From the NCBI GenBank assembly GCA_028571685.1, contig CM053142.1:127836796-127900795 (forward strand): a stretch of DNA of 64,000 bases, read 5' to 3'. The notes beneath the pieces were generated by a model. That model did no database searches, was not told the DNA's origin, and saw only the letters and a program-made list of their open reading frames with translations. Positions 53,806 through 64,000 of the stretch are shown in pieces. Origin of the DNA: Heterohyrax brucei (lineage: Eukaryota; Chordata; Mammalia; Hyracoidea; Procaviidae). The translations under genes were made by a program, and so were the position numbers. How positions within the stretch are numbered: the stretch's first letter is position 1; each line of letters starts with the position of its first letter.

Positions 53806-54212
53806 TTTATAGGCTGCTATAATAAGTACTACAAATTTAGTGACTTAAAACAACAGAAATTTATTCTCTTACAATGTAAAGGCTAGAAGTCTGAAGCAAG
53901 GAGTCACTGGGCAGGGCCACTCTGAAGTTTCCCAGGGAGAATCCTTCCTCTCATCTCCTAGTTTCTGGTGGCTCCCAGTGTCACATAGCTGGTGGTGGCA
54001 AAACTCCCTTCTCTGCCTCTGTCTTCACATGGCTCTCTTTCACGTGTCTCAGGGTCTCACAGAGGGACACCAATCATTGGATTTAGAGCCCACACTAAAA
54101 CCAGAATCTCTCGTTCTGAGATCTTTAACTTAATTACATCTGCAAAGACATTCTTTCCAAATAAGCTCACCTTTACAGACATCTTTTGAGGGACACTATT
54201 CAATCTACTGTC
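53806..54212 (-). mobile_element. MLT1-like MaLR LTR
   Basis: 'ggctgctataataagtacta', 'taaaacaacagaaatttatt', 'tgtcttcacatggctctctt', 'aattacatctgcaaagacat' and 'ttttgagggacactattcaa' match the MLT1 reverse strand along its full length. Confidence 0.85.
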
Positions 54213-54478
54213 TTGGAAGAAGTACAGCCAGGATACTGCATAAAAATGAATATGACAAGACTTCTCACACACTTTGGACATGTTATCAAGAGGAACTGTT
54301 ACCTAGAGAAGAACATTGTGCTTGATAAACAGAGAGTGAAAAAGAGGAAGACCTTCAACTGCTGTATCAAGCACAGCAACAGTTGTGAGGGTGGTGCAAC
54401 ACTGGACAGTGTTTCATTTTATTGCACGTAGGGTTGCTGTGCTTTGCAATCAAACTCCACGGCACCTAACAACAACAG
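54213..54478 (+). mobile_element. RTE 3' fragment
   Basis: 'cactttggacatgttatcaa', 'gagagtgaaaaagaggaaga', 'gtttcattttattgcacgta' and the end 'ggcacctaacaacaacagca'. It is 5'-truncated and abuts the LTR. Confidence 0.85.
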
Positions 54479-54569
54479 CATTCAGCCGTTACATTAGGTA
54501 ATTAAAATACCTACCGGCACTCTTTACCACGTGTGCTACTTACTATTCACACCAAAACAAATACACAAC

Positions 54570-54755
54570 CCATTGACACTGAGTTGATTCCAATGCCTAG
54601 TGACCCTCTACAAGAGTGGAACTGCCCTGTAGGATTTCCAAGGTTGTAATCTTTGCAGAAGCAGATAACTGGATCTTTCTCCTGCTGAGGGTTTTGTGGA
54701 TTTGAAACTCAGTTAGTAGCTCAGTGCTTGACCACTAGACCGCCAAGGCTCCTTC
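54570..54755 (-). mobile_element. AfroSINE variant with extra central block
   Basis: Minus-strand copy containing the 'gcagaagcagataactggat' and 'tctttctcctgctgaggg' segment, the same central variant as at 20710-20895. Confidence 0.75.
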
Positions 54756-54844
54756 CCACACACACCAGCATTCTAAAGCCGCAACTGAAGGATGGAACTC
54801 TGTCTATGGAAACAGAGTCCTGAGGCTGAAACTGCCTTTCCACT

Positions 54845-54985
54845 TTCTCCATTTGGCTAGCCCTTGGTCATCCTTTAAGACCTGGCTCAAACATCACGTC
54901 TACCGTGACATTTTGCCCTGACACCCCAGACTGGAGCTATTTTCAATCTTTGTGCTCCTGTAAGCAGCTGGCATTATATCCTTAC
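54845..54985 (+). mobile_element. L2 LINE fragment
   Basis: 'cctttaagacctggctcaaa' and 'acattttgccctgacacccc' match the L2 3' region. Confidence 0.7.
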
Positions 54986-54989
54986 TAGA

Positions 54990-55095
54990 CCATGCTCATA
55001 GTGGTTAAGAGCTAAACTTGGGAGCTGAATTCCCTTGATTTGAATCCTAGCTCTTAGACCTGAGTAAGTTACTTAATCTTTCTCCACCTCAGTTT
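54990..55095 (+). mobile_element. MIR SINE
   Basis: 'catagtggttaagagctaaa', 'tttgaatcctagctcttaga' and 'gagtaagttacttaatcttt' follow MIR in the sense orientation. Confidence 0.8.
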
Positions 55096-55344
55096 AAATC
55101 ATTCTTTTTAATTTATTTTACAATTGACACCTTTTAGGAGAAGTGTAGTCATGCTATAATCTCTGTTGTTGTTAGGTGCTGTGGAATGGGTTCCGTCTCA
55201 TAGCCACCCCGTGTACAACAGACTTTAACATTATCTAGTAGTAGGCCAAGCTTACAGCAGTGGTTGTGCTTAAACCTGTTGTTACAGACACTGTCAATTC
55301 ATCTCATTGAGGGTGTTCCTCTTTTGCAATGACCCTCTAGTTTA

Positions 55345-55493
55345 TCCTGAAAGCATACTGGTTAGATGCTACATCTGCTAATCCAAAGGTCGGCAGTTCA
55401 CATCTGGAAATTCGGAAGCTCTATGGGGTGGTTCTGTTCTGACTTATAAGGTCCCTAGGAGTCAAAATTGATGCATTGGTGGTGGCTTTGGCT
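55345..55493 (+). mobile_element. AfroSINE inside an RTE
   Basis: 'ggttagatgctacatctgct' through 'taggagtcaaaattgatgca'. The RTE continues on both sides. Confidence 0.85.
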
Positions 55494-55878
55494 ACTTTGT
55501 GAAGTATGGTGTCCTTTTCCGGGAACTGATTCCTCCTGATAACATGTCCTCAGTATACGAAATGCAGTCTCATCATCCTTACTTCTGAAGAGCACTGCAT
55601 TTGTACTTCTTCCCAGAGAGATTTGTTCATTCTTCCAGCAGTTTATAGTATACTCAATATTCTTTTCCCAAACCAATTCAAATGCAAGGATTCTGGTTGG
55701 TCTTCCTTATTCATCATCAAGTTTTCACATGCATATGAGGCAATAGAAAACACAATTACTTAGGTCACCTTAGTCTTCAAGGTGACATCTTTGCTTTTTC
55801 AACCATTTAAAGAGACCTTTTGCAGCAGATTTGCCCAGTTAAGTATATCCTTTCATTTCTTGACTGTTGCTTCCATGG

Positions 55879-56043
55879 GATGAAACAGAATACTGTGGTG
55901 CAGTGGTTAAAGAGGTTGGCTGCTAACCAGAAGGCTGGCAGTTCAAATCTACCAGCCATTCCTTGGAAGCACTGTGGAGAAGTTCTACTCTGTCCTACAC
56001 AGTTGCTAGATTTCAGAAGCAACCCAGTGGTATCAGATTGGTC
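55879..56043 (+). mobile_element. AfroSINE inside an RTE (first of two adjacent)
   Basis: 'gtggtgcagtggttaaagag' through 'gaagcaacccagtggtatca'. 'tgcttccat' before it (55868-55876) recurs at 56223-56231 after the second copy, so the pair shares one target duplication, or the second inserted into the first's tail. Confidence 0.88.
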
Positions 56044-56216
56044 TTCGGAAACCTGATGGTATAGTGGTTAAGAGGTATGGCTGCTAGTCAAAAGATCAGC
56101 ATTTCAAATCCACCAGGCACTCTTCAGAGAGTGCGGTTCTACTGTTTTCTGTAGGGTCTCTATGAGCAGGAACTGAGTGTCAACAGCAATAAGTTTGGGG
56201 GTTTTTTGTTTTTTTT
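56044..56216 (+). mobile_element. AfroSINE inside an RTE (second of two adjacent)
   Basis: 'ggaaacctgatggtatagtg' through 'gagcaggaactgagtgtcaa' and a T-rich end. Confidence 0.88.
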
Positions 56217-56403
56217 TTTGGTGCTTCCATAAGTGTTAATCATGGATCCCAGTCAAATGAAACCCTTGACAACTTTAATCTTTTCTCCATGTATTATGAT
56301 GTGGCTTACTATCATGATGTGAGGATTTTTATTTATGTTGAGGTATAATCCATCATGCAGTCTGTGGACTTTGATCATTGTTAGTAAGTGCTTCAATTCC
56401 TAG

Positions 56404-57498
56404 GCTTTCTAAAGATTAGATTCAACATCTTTGCTGGGCTAAAATGCTGCCTTCTCCTGATGAGAAAAAATTATTTTACTTTTGTTAATCAGAGATTTAT
56501 TCACAGCTTTTAAAATACGTTGCAGTTTTTATTATTTAACTGAATTTGAATTGCTTTCTTAAAAACTAATTTTTATCAGATTTAAATTATCCATTTAATA
56601 TTTTAAAAGAAAAGAATCTGAAATTTTCCTAGCACTGATTCTTTCTGCTCCAAAGAAGTCTTTCCAAGGCTAAAGAAAAATTGCTGTATCAGCTCCGTAA
56701 CAGACCACTTAAAACAAAAACAAAACCTACCACCATACCTTTAAATAGATATTAAAGTCAATGGTGCAGGATTTGTTTTAGTGTATTCAGATCTGTGCCT
56801 CATCCATATCTAAATCACATTAATCAGTATTATCTTTGGGTGGTTTATCAGAATTTGGGGTTATCCTTAACAAGCTTGCTTTCAAGTTCAATGCAGTTAG
56901 TGTTGCAGCTTGCTTAATTATAGCTTTTTAGACATTTCAATTTCCTCTTCTTAGGATGGAGAGAAGCACTTTGAAGCTCAAATGCTTAGCCACCTCCCAC
57001 TCTAAGGAAGTATTGGGTGTACAGAATTGCTACTTGTTAAGGGAAAGCAGACATTGTTTACCACTGCACTGGTTTAAGGAAAGAACTGGATAGAGAAATG
57101 GGAAGGTGGACTGAGCATCTTAGCACTTGAGTAATGTCTCCTCAATATGTCTTCATTACTTTCTTTGAATATCTAGACCATCAGACACATCGATTTTCAA
57201 ATATAAAAACCTAGCACATCCCAAAGCCAAATGTAAAGAACTTTTGGTTTCACGGCTGTTTTACATTAACCTAATCTCTTGGCAATCTCTAATCTTCTCA
57301 AATAATTTGAATAATTGAGAAGACTTAAGGGACAGTTAAAGAGTACAATTTCATTACAGTTGGCTAACTTTATTGAATTATTTTTTCTTCAGTTTTATAT
57401 CCAAAATGTATTTGATTATTTACAGCTCTGGTCTTCAAAATTTACAGATTTTAAAATAATACAGATAATACATAGCAATGAGTCAAACACTATTTAAG
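56404..57498. other. No recognised feature
   Basis: 1.1 kb of AT-rich, apparently unique sequence. Confidence 0.4.
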
Positions 57499-57632
57499 AT
57501 CCTTTATAAACATCACCTTTCTTTCTCCTCAAAATAGTCTATGAGGTAGGAAGTGTTTCCAACTCTAATTTACAGAAAGGAAACTAAAGGTCAGAGAAGT
57601 AATTTGCATCACAGCTTATAAATGAAAATAGA
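57499..57632 (-). mobile_element. MIR SINE remnant
   Basis: 'atagtctatgaggtaggaag', 'actctaatttacagaaagga' and 'aaactaaaggtcagagaagt' match antisense MIR. Confidence 0.75.
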
Positions 57633-57665
57633 TTTGTTTTGACAATCAAAATCACAAATAACTGG

Positions 57666-57763
57666 CCAGCCAAGTGCCGTCGAGTCGGATCCGACTCATG
57701 GCGACCCTAGGGGCCAGGGTAGAACTGACCCCCAGAGTATTCAAGGAGCACCCGGTGGATTTG
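57666..57763 (-). mobile_element. Young, 5'-truncated AfroSINE with 9-bp target duplication
   Basis: 'aataactgg' flanks it at 57657-57665 and 57764-57772. The tail 'ccagccaagtgccgtcgagt', 'cggatccgactcatggcgac' retains CpG sites. Most other AfroSINE copies here have lost these, which points to a recent insertion. Confidence 0.92.
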
Positions 57764-57772
57764 AATAACTGG

Positions 57773-58597
57773 AGGAATCATTACTTTCATCTTGTGACAG
57801 TATTTTTTGTCTTTTTAAATTAAAAAAACTATAGGATGTCATCTAACTGATACGTTGTTATATATAACAACAGACTTCATATGAAAACAGAAGGCACAGT
57901 TTATATAAAAGATTGTATCTACTTTCCTGTTATACCTTTAAGCAAGTCAGGTGTATCAGTTCTACAATCAACTGTGATAATTAGAGAAAAAACAAATGCC
58001 TCAGAGGGAACATTTTCTAGTGATTGTATCATAGATGCACAATAATATCTTTATAAGCTAAGCAGGAAAACATTCTCAGAAACATATTGTTCAGGTCAGT
58101 GATTTTAAAAGAATTCCATAGGATGAATAGCGTCTCTGTCAGAATAAAGGTTGTGGTGCAAATTCCATTATAATTCCCTTTTCTCAGTCAGTTGGAACTT
58201 TCTCAAAAAGTCTCTTTCCCAGTGAAACTGTCCCTGGTGGCTGCCTCCCAAATGTGATTTTTTTTTTTAAGTTAAAGGAAAATTTGTTTCTCCATCCAAG
58301 AAGGAAATACTTATTTGACCACGTTTTTTCAAGGGCTTTTAGATAAATACCTCAAAGTTCTAACTTTTAAACATTTAAAATTTCATGTCATGTTATGCTC
58401 AGTTATTGCTCTTTTTTGTGTTGTATGAGAATAATAAACAAGATTCGTACAAAATTTTACTAACTTCAACAAACTGTTTACCATATTAAAATCTGGACTA
58501 GATTTACAGGTCTTAAGTTAGAGAGAACTTAACTGTACACTTGACTGAAGTTTGATTCACAATAGTTCACCCACAAAACAAGTAATGTAATCAGGAG
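57773..58597. other. No recognised feature
   Basis: AT-rich. No open frame of note. Confidence 0.4.
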
Positions 58598-58868
58598 GTC
58601 CTTGATAGCTCAGAGGTAGAATTCTTGGCTTGTGTGTGGGACACCCTGGTTCACCTCCAGGCCAATGCACCTCAAGTGCAGCCACCAGCAGGCTGTCTGT
58701 GGAAGCTTGAAAGTTGCTATGTTGCTGATTCTAAAAATTAGCCAATGAAAACCCTATGAATCACATAGTTCCAATCTACAACCCATCATGGGAATGGCAC
58801 AGGACCACATAGCATGTTGTACATGGAGTTGCCATGGATTGAGAACTGACCCAATGGCTGCTAACAGC
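58598..58868 (+). mobile_element. tRNA-Gly-derived SINE with RTE-like body
   Basis: The head 'gatagctcagaggtagaatt' and 'ccctggttcacctccaggcc', 'aatgcacctc' follows tRNA-Gly through its 3' acceptor side. The body 'tagccaatgaaaaccctatg', 'ggaatggcacaggaccacat' and the end 'ggctgctaacagcatca' match the copy at 26026. A central part of the RTE-like body is shortened. Confidence 0.85.
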
Positions 58869-59200
58869 ATCAGTTAAGATAAGGCATCCCATGCCTCTCC
58901 ATTCAAATGCTGTTAAGATGGCCAGTAGCAAATTTGGCAACACTGTCTTTTTAGGTTTAGTTAATTTGCCTCTGTTGACCAAGGTCTTCCGTATGGTAAG
59001 GTGAACTCAGTACTGCCTAAAATCTACAGATGCCAGGGTCTCCTTCAACTTTAAGACTGACCAACTAAACACTGCTCCAATCCACTGATCTAACCTGAGA
59101 GTACAGTTTCAGAAAACTTGCTAAGATAGGGACACACCTATGTCAAAGAGAATTTCATCAGCAAAATCTGCTGAATTAGACACCATGGGATATTATTCAG
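58869..59200. other. No recognised feature
   Basis: Nothing recognised. Confidence 0.4.
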
Positions 59201-59355
59201 AGCCCCGGCAGTCAGTTAGGAGTTTGACTGTTAGCCAAAAAGTCAGCAGTTCGAATCTACCAGGTGCTTCTTGGAAACCCTGTGGAGCAGTTCTACTCTG
59301 TCCTATAATATCTCTGTGAATCATAATCAGATGGGCTGCAATGGGGTGTTTTGTT
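59201..59355 (+). mobile_element. AfroSINE
   Basis: Head 'gagccccggcagtcagttag', centre 'gcagttcgaatctaccaggt' and an eroded tail. Confidence 0.85.
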
Positions 59356-60202
59356 TCATTAGCCAAACTGTAAAACTACACTGTGCTAATCAATGTTGTA
59401 GCACTCTATATAAAATGATAGCCAAACATGATAATAGATTGTATTGTTTTAGGCAAACTAGTTTGGCTCCACGCTTAAAACAAAACAAAAAACCCAGTGG
59501 ATTAAATAGGCTAGAAATCTTCCATGTTTAAGTCTGAAGATAGTTAATCCTAATTGGAACAGTATTCCCCAGTGGCAGGGACTTATTGCACCCCATCTGG
59601 TTGCCTTGCTGTGTGAAACCTGCATTTCAAGATCACTTCATGCTCAAAGAGCTGCTAAAGCTCCGGCCATTACATCTCCATTTCAGTTTATAGGAGAAAG
59701 ACAAAAAGAAGCAGCAGACATTAACTCCTTGCCTCCGTTTACATTCCATTGGCCAGAACTTACTCAAATGACTTACCTGACTGCTAGGAAAGCTAAGAGA
59801 TATAATCCTAATTTTGGAAAACCAAATGTAGGAGTCAAGCTAAAATTTTAAGTGTTCTCATTTTAAGGAATAGTGGGTATTTGAGGAAAGATTAATGAAT
59901 ACAAACCAATGGGTCTGTGCCCAGTGTACAAAAGCCAAATTCTCAGATGCTGGTTTCAAGAGGAAGAGTTTACTCTGCAGGCTAGCAAGCCAAGTAATCA
60001 GAAGTATCAACCTCAGACTGAGCTCTCCAATCTACTGGAACAGTTATAATTTTATATTTACACACACCTTTACAGATGAAGGAAACCAATGGGCAGGATC
60101 AAAAAGTTTTATCTAGTTGTAGTTTCTATTGGTTATTTATTACTAGGTAAGGCTAAGATGTGTTGGAAGTAGTTCAATGGATCTCCACTTCTGAAATGAG
60201 CT
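59356..60202. other. No recognised feature
   Basis: A plus-strand frame of 81 codons at 59606-59851 has no motif I recognise. Confidence 0.4.
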
Positions 60203-60336
60203 CTGCTTCTGGTGGTGTAGTGTTTAAGTGCTACAGCTACATAACCAAAAGTTCAGCAGTTCAAGTCCACTAGGCATTCCTTGGAAAATCTACAGGGCAG
60301 TACTACTCTGTTTTATAAGGTAGCTATGAGTCAGAA

Positions 60337-60778
60337 TGAAAGGGTAAATAATTGGAAAAAAAGAAAAAAGCTGATTAAAATTCTTGCCTAATGTCTCAGG
60401 CTGATGATAAACTAGAAAAATTACAATGACTAAGCTGGAGACTGTGAGGTTCATTTCAGGCTACCACCCAGGGACCTGAAACCATCACCTAGACAGTATC
60501 ACAGTTCCTGGAAGACCCACCTCACCACTAACAACTCCCCCACCTCCACCCAGGCACCTAAATGCCCACTCCCCACCCCCATTTTTTTTCCATTAACTCT
60601 TCCTCCTTCCTATAAAATCCTCCAGCTTGAGATGAGACATTAGAATGGTTCCTTTAGCATGTTAACCTGCTAGCTTTTCAGATCATAGGGCACCTGAATA
60701 AAGTACAGTTTCTCCCTATCTCTACATCTGGCTATGCAGTGACCAGTAGCCCAAAGTTGCCACCAGATTTTCCAGTAA
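60337..60778 (+). mobile_element. Solo ERV LTR (442 bp) with promoter and polyadenylation signals
   Basis: CAGAA flanks it at 60332-60336 and 60779-60783. The LTR starts TGAAAGGG and carries TATAAAA at 60611-60617 and AATAAA at 60697-60702, a spacing that suits U3-R-U5. This implies R of roughly 60-90 nt and U5 after 'gctatgcagtga'. No internal retroviral sequence remains. The family is not identified. The organisation resembles class I LTRs. Confidence 0.85.
60611..60617 (+). promoter_or_regulatory. TATA box of the solo LTR
   Basis: TATAAAA lies 86 bp upstream of AATAAA inside the LTR. This is a sequence match only; no transcription data. Confidence 0.6.
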
Positions 60779-60815
60779 CAGAAACTGACTCAATGGCACT
60801 GGGTGTGGTGTTTTC

Positions 60816-61969
60816 GTTATAGCCAATGACATACATCTGGTGATTTAGGGTTTCTTGACACAAGTTCTCTTGCATTACTGAGCATTCTCAGCTGCCCCAT
60901 CTGTTTTGTACTTGTTTGACTACTGTAAGTTGTTTAGATCTTAATTCACCCAGGGTGCTCTACAGAGTCTGCAAAACAATTTAGAGGAAGGAGTGATGTG
61001 GAGAAGGTGACTAAGACTGGTCTGATAACTGGTAGAATACTAATAGATGTTCCAACCTCTAAGGTCCTGTCACAGTAACAATCACAGCCATATGAATGAA
61101 TAAAATAACAAAGCTACAGCAAGTACAAAAAAAAATGTGGGGAATAGGATAGAACCTGAAAAAAAAAGAAAGAAAAGAAAAGAAATATTTGAATTGGATT
61201 AAGCAAAGGCATAAAAATCAAGTACTGTGGAATACTTCCTTTGGTGCATTATGCCCACAAGATCCTTTCCATTTCTTGAAGGTTAAACATCTTGAAAGCT
61301 AAGATCTAGTTTAAAGGCTGTATCAACATATTCCAAACAGGATGCATAATTGGCAATCAAATTTCAGTTTGCATAGGTAGCAACACAAGGTTTAAAAAAG
61401 ATTCCATGTTGGAAAAAGAATTACTCTGGCTGCCACATTACAGTATGTTTATGCTTAAATATTTATGATCTCCTAGAAAGATCTTGTTCCTAAGATAACA
61501 TGTGTAATGTCATCTTTGCTATTTAGTGCTTGGCTCTTGTATGCACTGCTCAAATATTTCAACAATCTAAAGTTCTCCTTTTTTTCCTCCACATTTTTAC
61601 ATTTAAACAATGAAGAAAACGATTTCATTAATTAAATACAAAAAAATAGAACATATAATATTCGAGAATGCAAGTGATATTAAGAAAATATGTACTAACT
61701 GATCTGAATCCCCTTTAGGGAGCTTATGTAGTGCCATGATGAATATAATTTCTACCACTTACTAGAATGTGATTTAAGTTTTACTTCTCTGAGCTTCCAA
61801 GTTATTTGATTTTTGTTATTGCTGTTGTTGTTGGGAAGCTGCAAGATGGGAATAATAATATACCTAGTTCATAGTGTGGTAGGCAGAATAGTCTGTGGGG
61901 GAAATGTAAGATGGAAACCCTATGAAAAATGCAGTACCTCTTTTATATTGGAAACCGTGGTGGTGTTAC
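60816..61969. other. No recognised feature
   Basis: 1.15 kb, AT-rich. A short (GAAAA)n run lies at about 61158-61185. Confidence 0.4.
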
Positions 61970-62344
61970 CAGAGAAAGCTCCAAAGTTTGTGCTACCGGC
62001 CACCAAAAAGCCAGTCTCTGAGACAGGTATGTGGATAAGAGGCCAATAGTTTTATTTGCATAACAGTATGCAAAGGACAGGGGGCATTGTCATCCTTGAA
62101 GCCTGTTGAAGTTGTCAAGCAAGATCAGGGTATTTAAAGGAAAAGACCACCTGCAGATGCAGTGGCAGGTGTCAGGGAAGAACAGTGAGAGCCATTGGGG
62201 AGCATGTGAGGGTCAGCTGGGTGGAGGTTGACTGGGTAGAGGATGTCTGCTTTGCAATCTCATACACCATCACTGGCCTTCAAGGAAAACCAAGTGGTGC
62301 TAGACTTCATCTGACCAGCAGTGTAAGAAGAATGCTTGGTGGAG
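61970..62344 (-). mobile_element. Candidate ERV LTR, cut by an L1 insertion
   Basis: It shares ordered blocks with 40894-41430: 'ccagtctctgagacaggtat', 'agttttatttgcataacagt', 'gtcaagcaagatcagggtat'. On the minus strand the 'aataaaac' signal and 'tttaaataccctgatcttg' sit in LTR-like order. The L1 5' end begins where it stops. Confidence 0.6.
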
Positions 62345-64000
62345 AGTCAAGATGGCAGACTAAACGCACGTCTCCCTAAATCCATCTGGAAACCAAGACC
62401 TGAGATGGTAATTAAATGGAGCCTTCTGGACACCTTGTGAGCTCTGAGATGCAACATAGGGCTATTAATTTGGACTTCATACCACTGAACACAAAACCTC
62501 CTCTCTTTCACTGACTCCACTCTCAGGGAGCACAGGCTTGCACAGACTGAAGGAAACTCACCATTTTGATTTTTTTTCCCTCTGTCTTGGCTGGCGGGCA
62601 GAGATGGGACTTGACTAGCTGCTGGCCTAAGATGCACTGCTGGTGGGACTGGCAAGCACAGTTGCCATGTTCTAAGAGCCTGGCTTGGACTCTATACCTC
62701 TCAGCTCCTCTGGCCTATCTTTCTGCCACCACCATGTGGTAGTCGTACAGACACACTTGTGCAGGATGCCATTTTGATCCACTGGGAAATGGAGAAGCCC
62801 AGGCAGAGGCCCAGGCCAGACTTGGTTCCTAGGCTGGGAGGTGACACCTGCCAGGAGGAGAGTGCTTTTCCAGCAGGGAGGTGGTGTTTTGCACAGTGTT
62901 GCCTGGGGCTGGGGCCCAGCAGTGGAAGCTGTGGACCCTGGGCATTTTGGAACTCTTAGCCTCTCTTTCTGCCAGGAGCCTGGTCCCAGCCAGGTGGCAA
63001 GCTTGTGCAGGATGCCATCTTGATTCACTAGGAGTTGGAGTCATCCACACAGAAGCCTCAGCTGGACCTAATTCCTGAGCTGGGAGGCAGTGCCTACCCA
63101 GAAGAGAGCTTTTCCAGCAGAAAATCAGAATTCTACACAGCATCACCTATAGCTGGGGCCTGACAGCAGAGACCAGCAGACCAGTAGCCTTTCTGTATTT
63201 TGAGCTAATTTATAACATTTAGGATTCAATATAGAGGTGCTTGCTTTGCCAGCTTGGAAGAGGGACATATGCACCTGAAAACCTGATTGACTTTGGAAGT
63301 TGTCAAATACTTTTACTTCTCATTTTAAGACGGCCTAGAGAAACAACTGTGGTCCATCTTCACAGTGTCTCTCCCAGCCTCTATTGACCCACATGAAGCC
63401 CAAAAAGCAACAAACTTTGGAGGAGATGGTAACCCAGAAATCACCCACAGCATCAGAAGGCCTGCAAAAGAAACCATCTCAAAACTTCCCAGACGAAGAA
63501 ACTTTTTGGAACCTATCAGAAGGTGAATACAAAAGGATTATATAGAGAGACCTCCTAGACTTAATACAAAATGCAGCAAAGCAAAACGAAAAATTAAGCA
63601 AGCTGTTTGATCTGATGTAACATCAATACTCAGAAATCCAACAGATCAAGAACAAAATCAAAGACATAGAAACTTGAATTCATAGCCAAGAAAACAGAGT
63701 GGAACAAATGGAAAATAAAATTTCTGATGTGGAAGACAGAGCTACTGACTCCAGCATCTATGAGGAGAAACAAGAAAAATGAAGAAACAGTAAGAAGCAT
63801 GTGGGACTCTATGAAGAAGAACAATCTAGGATTAATTGGAGTTTCTGAACTGGATGAGACACCTGAGAACAGAGAGAGCATTGTGGCTGAACTGCTGACA
63901 GAAAGATCCCCAGAAATTATGAAAGAAGAGAATACAGATATCCAAGATATGTATCGAACACCACTCAGTATAGAAAGACTCCAAGACATATTATAATCAA
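62345..64000 (+). mobile_element. L1 LINE, complete 5' end, runs off right edge
   Basis: The element starts 'gagagtcaagatggcagact', the usual start of an L1 5' UTR. About 1.05 kb of GC-rich 5' UTR precedes ORF1 at 63393. Its ORF1 resembles that of the L1 at 31732-38996, so both are of related families. The presence of the 5' end suggests a full-length insertion, but ORF2 is beyond the window. Confidence 0.85.
63393..64000 (+). pseudogene. L1 ORF1p, N-terminal and RRM-start part, broken
   Basis: The start codon at 63393 gives MKPKKQQTLEEMVTQKS, then FPDEETFWNLSEGEYKRII, and stops at 63543 after 50 codons. Downstream pieces continue the protein in shifted frames: QNEKLSKLFDLM, the coiled-coil part (ENRVEQMENKISDVEDR), GLIGVSELDET and EIMKEENTDIQDMYRTPLS near 63900-63970, the typical lead into the RRM. 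At least two stops and a frameshift make it non-functional. The product would be the RNA-binding chaperone of L1. Confidence 0.85.

Larger units (their letters stand above)
55155..56403 (-). pseudogene. RTE LINE 3' fragment holding three AfroSINEs
   Basis: From 'gttgttgttaggtgctgtgg' (3' end) the C-terminal RT region reads leftward: 55455-55676 covers the equivalent of the RTNKS and FELWCWRR region out of frame, and 56221-56400 covers the region just after the catalytic box. Three AfroSINEs (55345-55493, 55879-56043, 56044-56216) interrupt it. The RTE part alone is about 760 bp. It is dead. Confidence 0.88.
60203..60815 (+). mobile_element. AfroSINE split by a solo LTR
   Basis: 'cttctggtggtgtagtgttt' through 'gctatgagtcagaa' lies left of the LTR. 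'cagaaactgactcaatggca' and 'ctgggtgtggtgtttt' follow at 60779. Confidence 0.9.

Noticed and set aside
62672..63146. Overlapping open frames of 60-118 codons on both strands
   Set aside because: They lie in the GC-rich L1 5' UTR, which is non-coding and has few stops by composition.
1..64000. CRISPR arrays, bacterial operons, riboswitches or phage genes
   Set aside because: No regularly spaced direct repeats, no dense gene order and no ribosome-binding sites; all repeat content is vertebrate.

Overview
The window looks like mammalian, and very probably elephant or other afrotherian, non-coding DNA. The main reason is the density of one tRNA-related SINE type, AfroSINE, whose ends resemble 'gaaaccctggtggcatagtg' and 'gagtcggaatcgactcgatg' and which is restricted to Afrotheria. 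An RTE (BovB-like) LINE whose 3' end reads 'ggcacctaacaacaacaac' accompanies it. Copies of L1, L2, MIR, CR1/L3, MaLR/ERVL LTRs and old DNA transposons fill out a placental-mammal repeat profile. Repeat names come from recalled family sequences, not from a database search.

I find no host protein-coding exon, no functional tRNA or rRNA gene and no CRISPR array. Every longer open frame is inside a retrotransposon, antisense to one, in a microsatellite, or unremarkable. The window may be intergenic or intronic; the sequence does not decide.

Layout. 0-10 kb: an L1-like 'X' retroposon at the left edge, an LTR, a decayed Tc1/mariner transposase (2.5-3.1 kb), many AfroSINEs, an L2, a SINE-riddled LTR and a hAT-type element. 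10-24 kb: an L1 tail and two arms of an inverted segmental duplication (about 10.46-11.70 and 21.59-23.08 kb) that share the same LTR/RTE junction and a tRNA-Gly SINE; RTE fragments and LTRs lie between them. 24-31 kb: scattered SINEs, LTRs and a CA-rich microsatellite. 31-39 kb: one long, broken L1 on the minus strand with a nested X copy. 39-50 kb: an LTR split by a near-full RTE that is itself split by an X copy, then the longest stretch without recognised repeats. 50-64 kb: a palindromic mariner remnant, an internally deleted RTE derivative, an RTE holding three SINEs, a solo LTR inside a SINE, and the 5' end of a second L1 running off the right edge.

'X' is my working name for a non-coding, polyadenylated retroposon family with three related sub-types. 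They share a block resembling 'agaactagatggtgcccagc' or are joined through it. I do not recall its database name. The parts do not form a pathway. What links them is mobilisation: RTE and its SINEs share end sequences, and L1 probably moved the X copies. I did not find a new functional system. The best leads are the inverted duplication, the two transposase fossils, and the modular RTE-derived elements.
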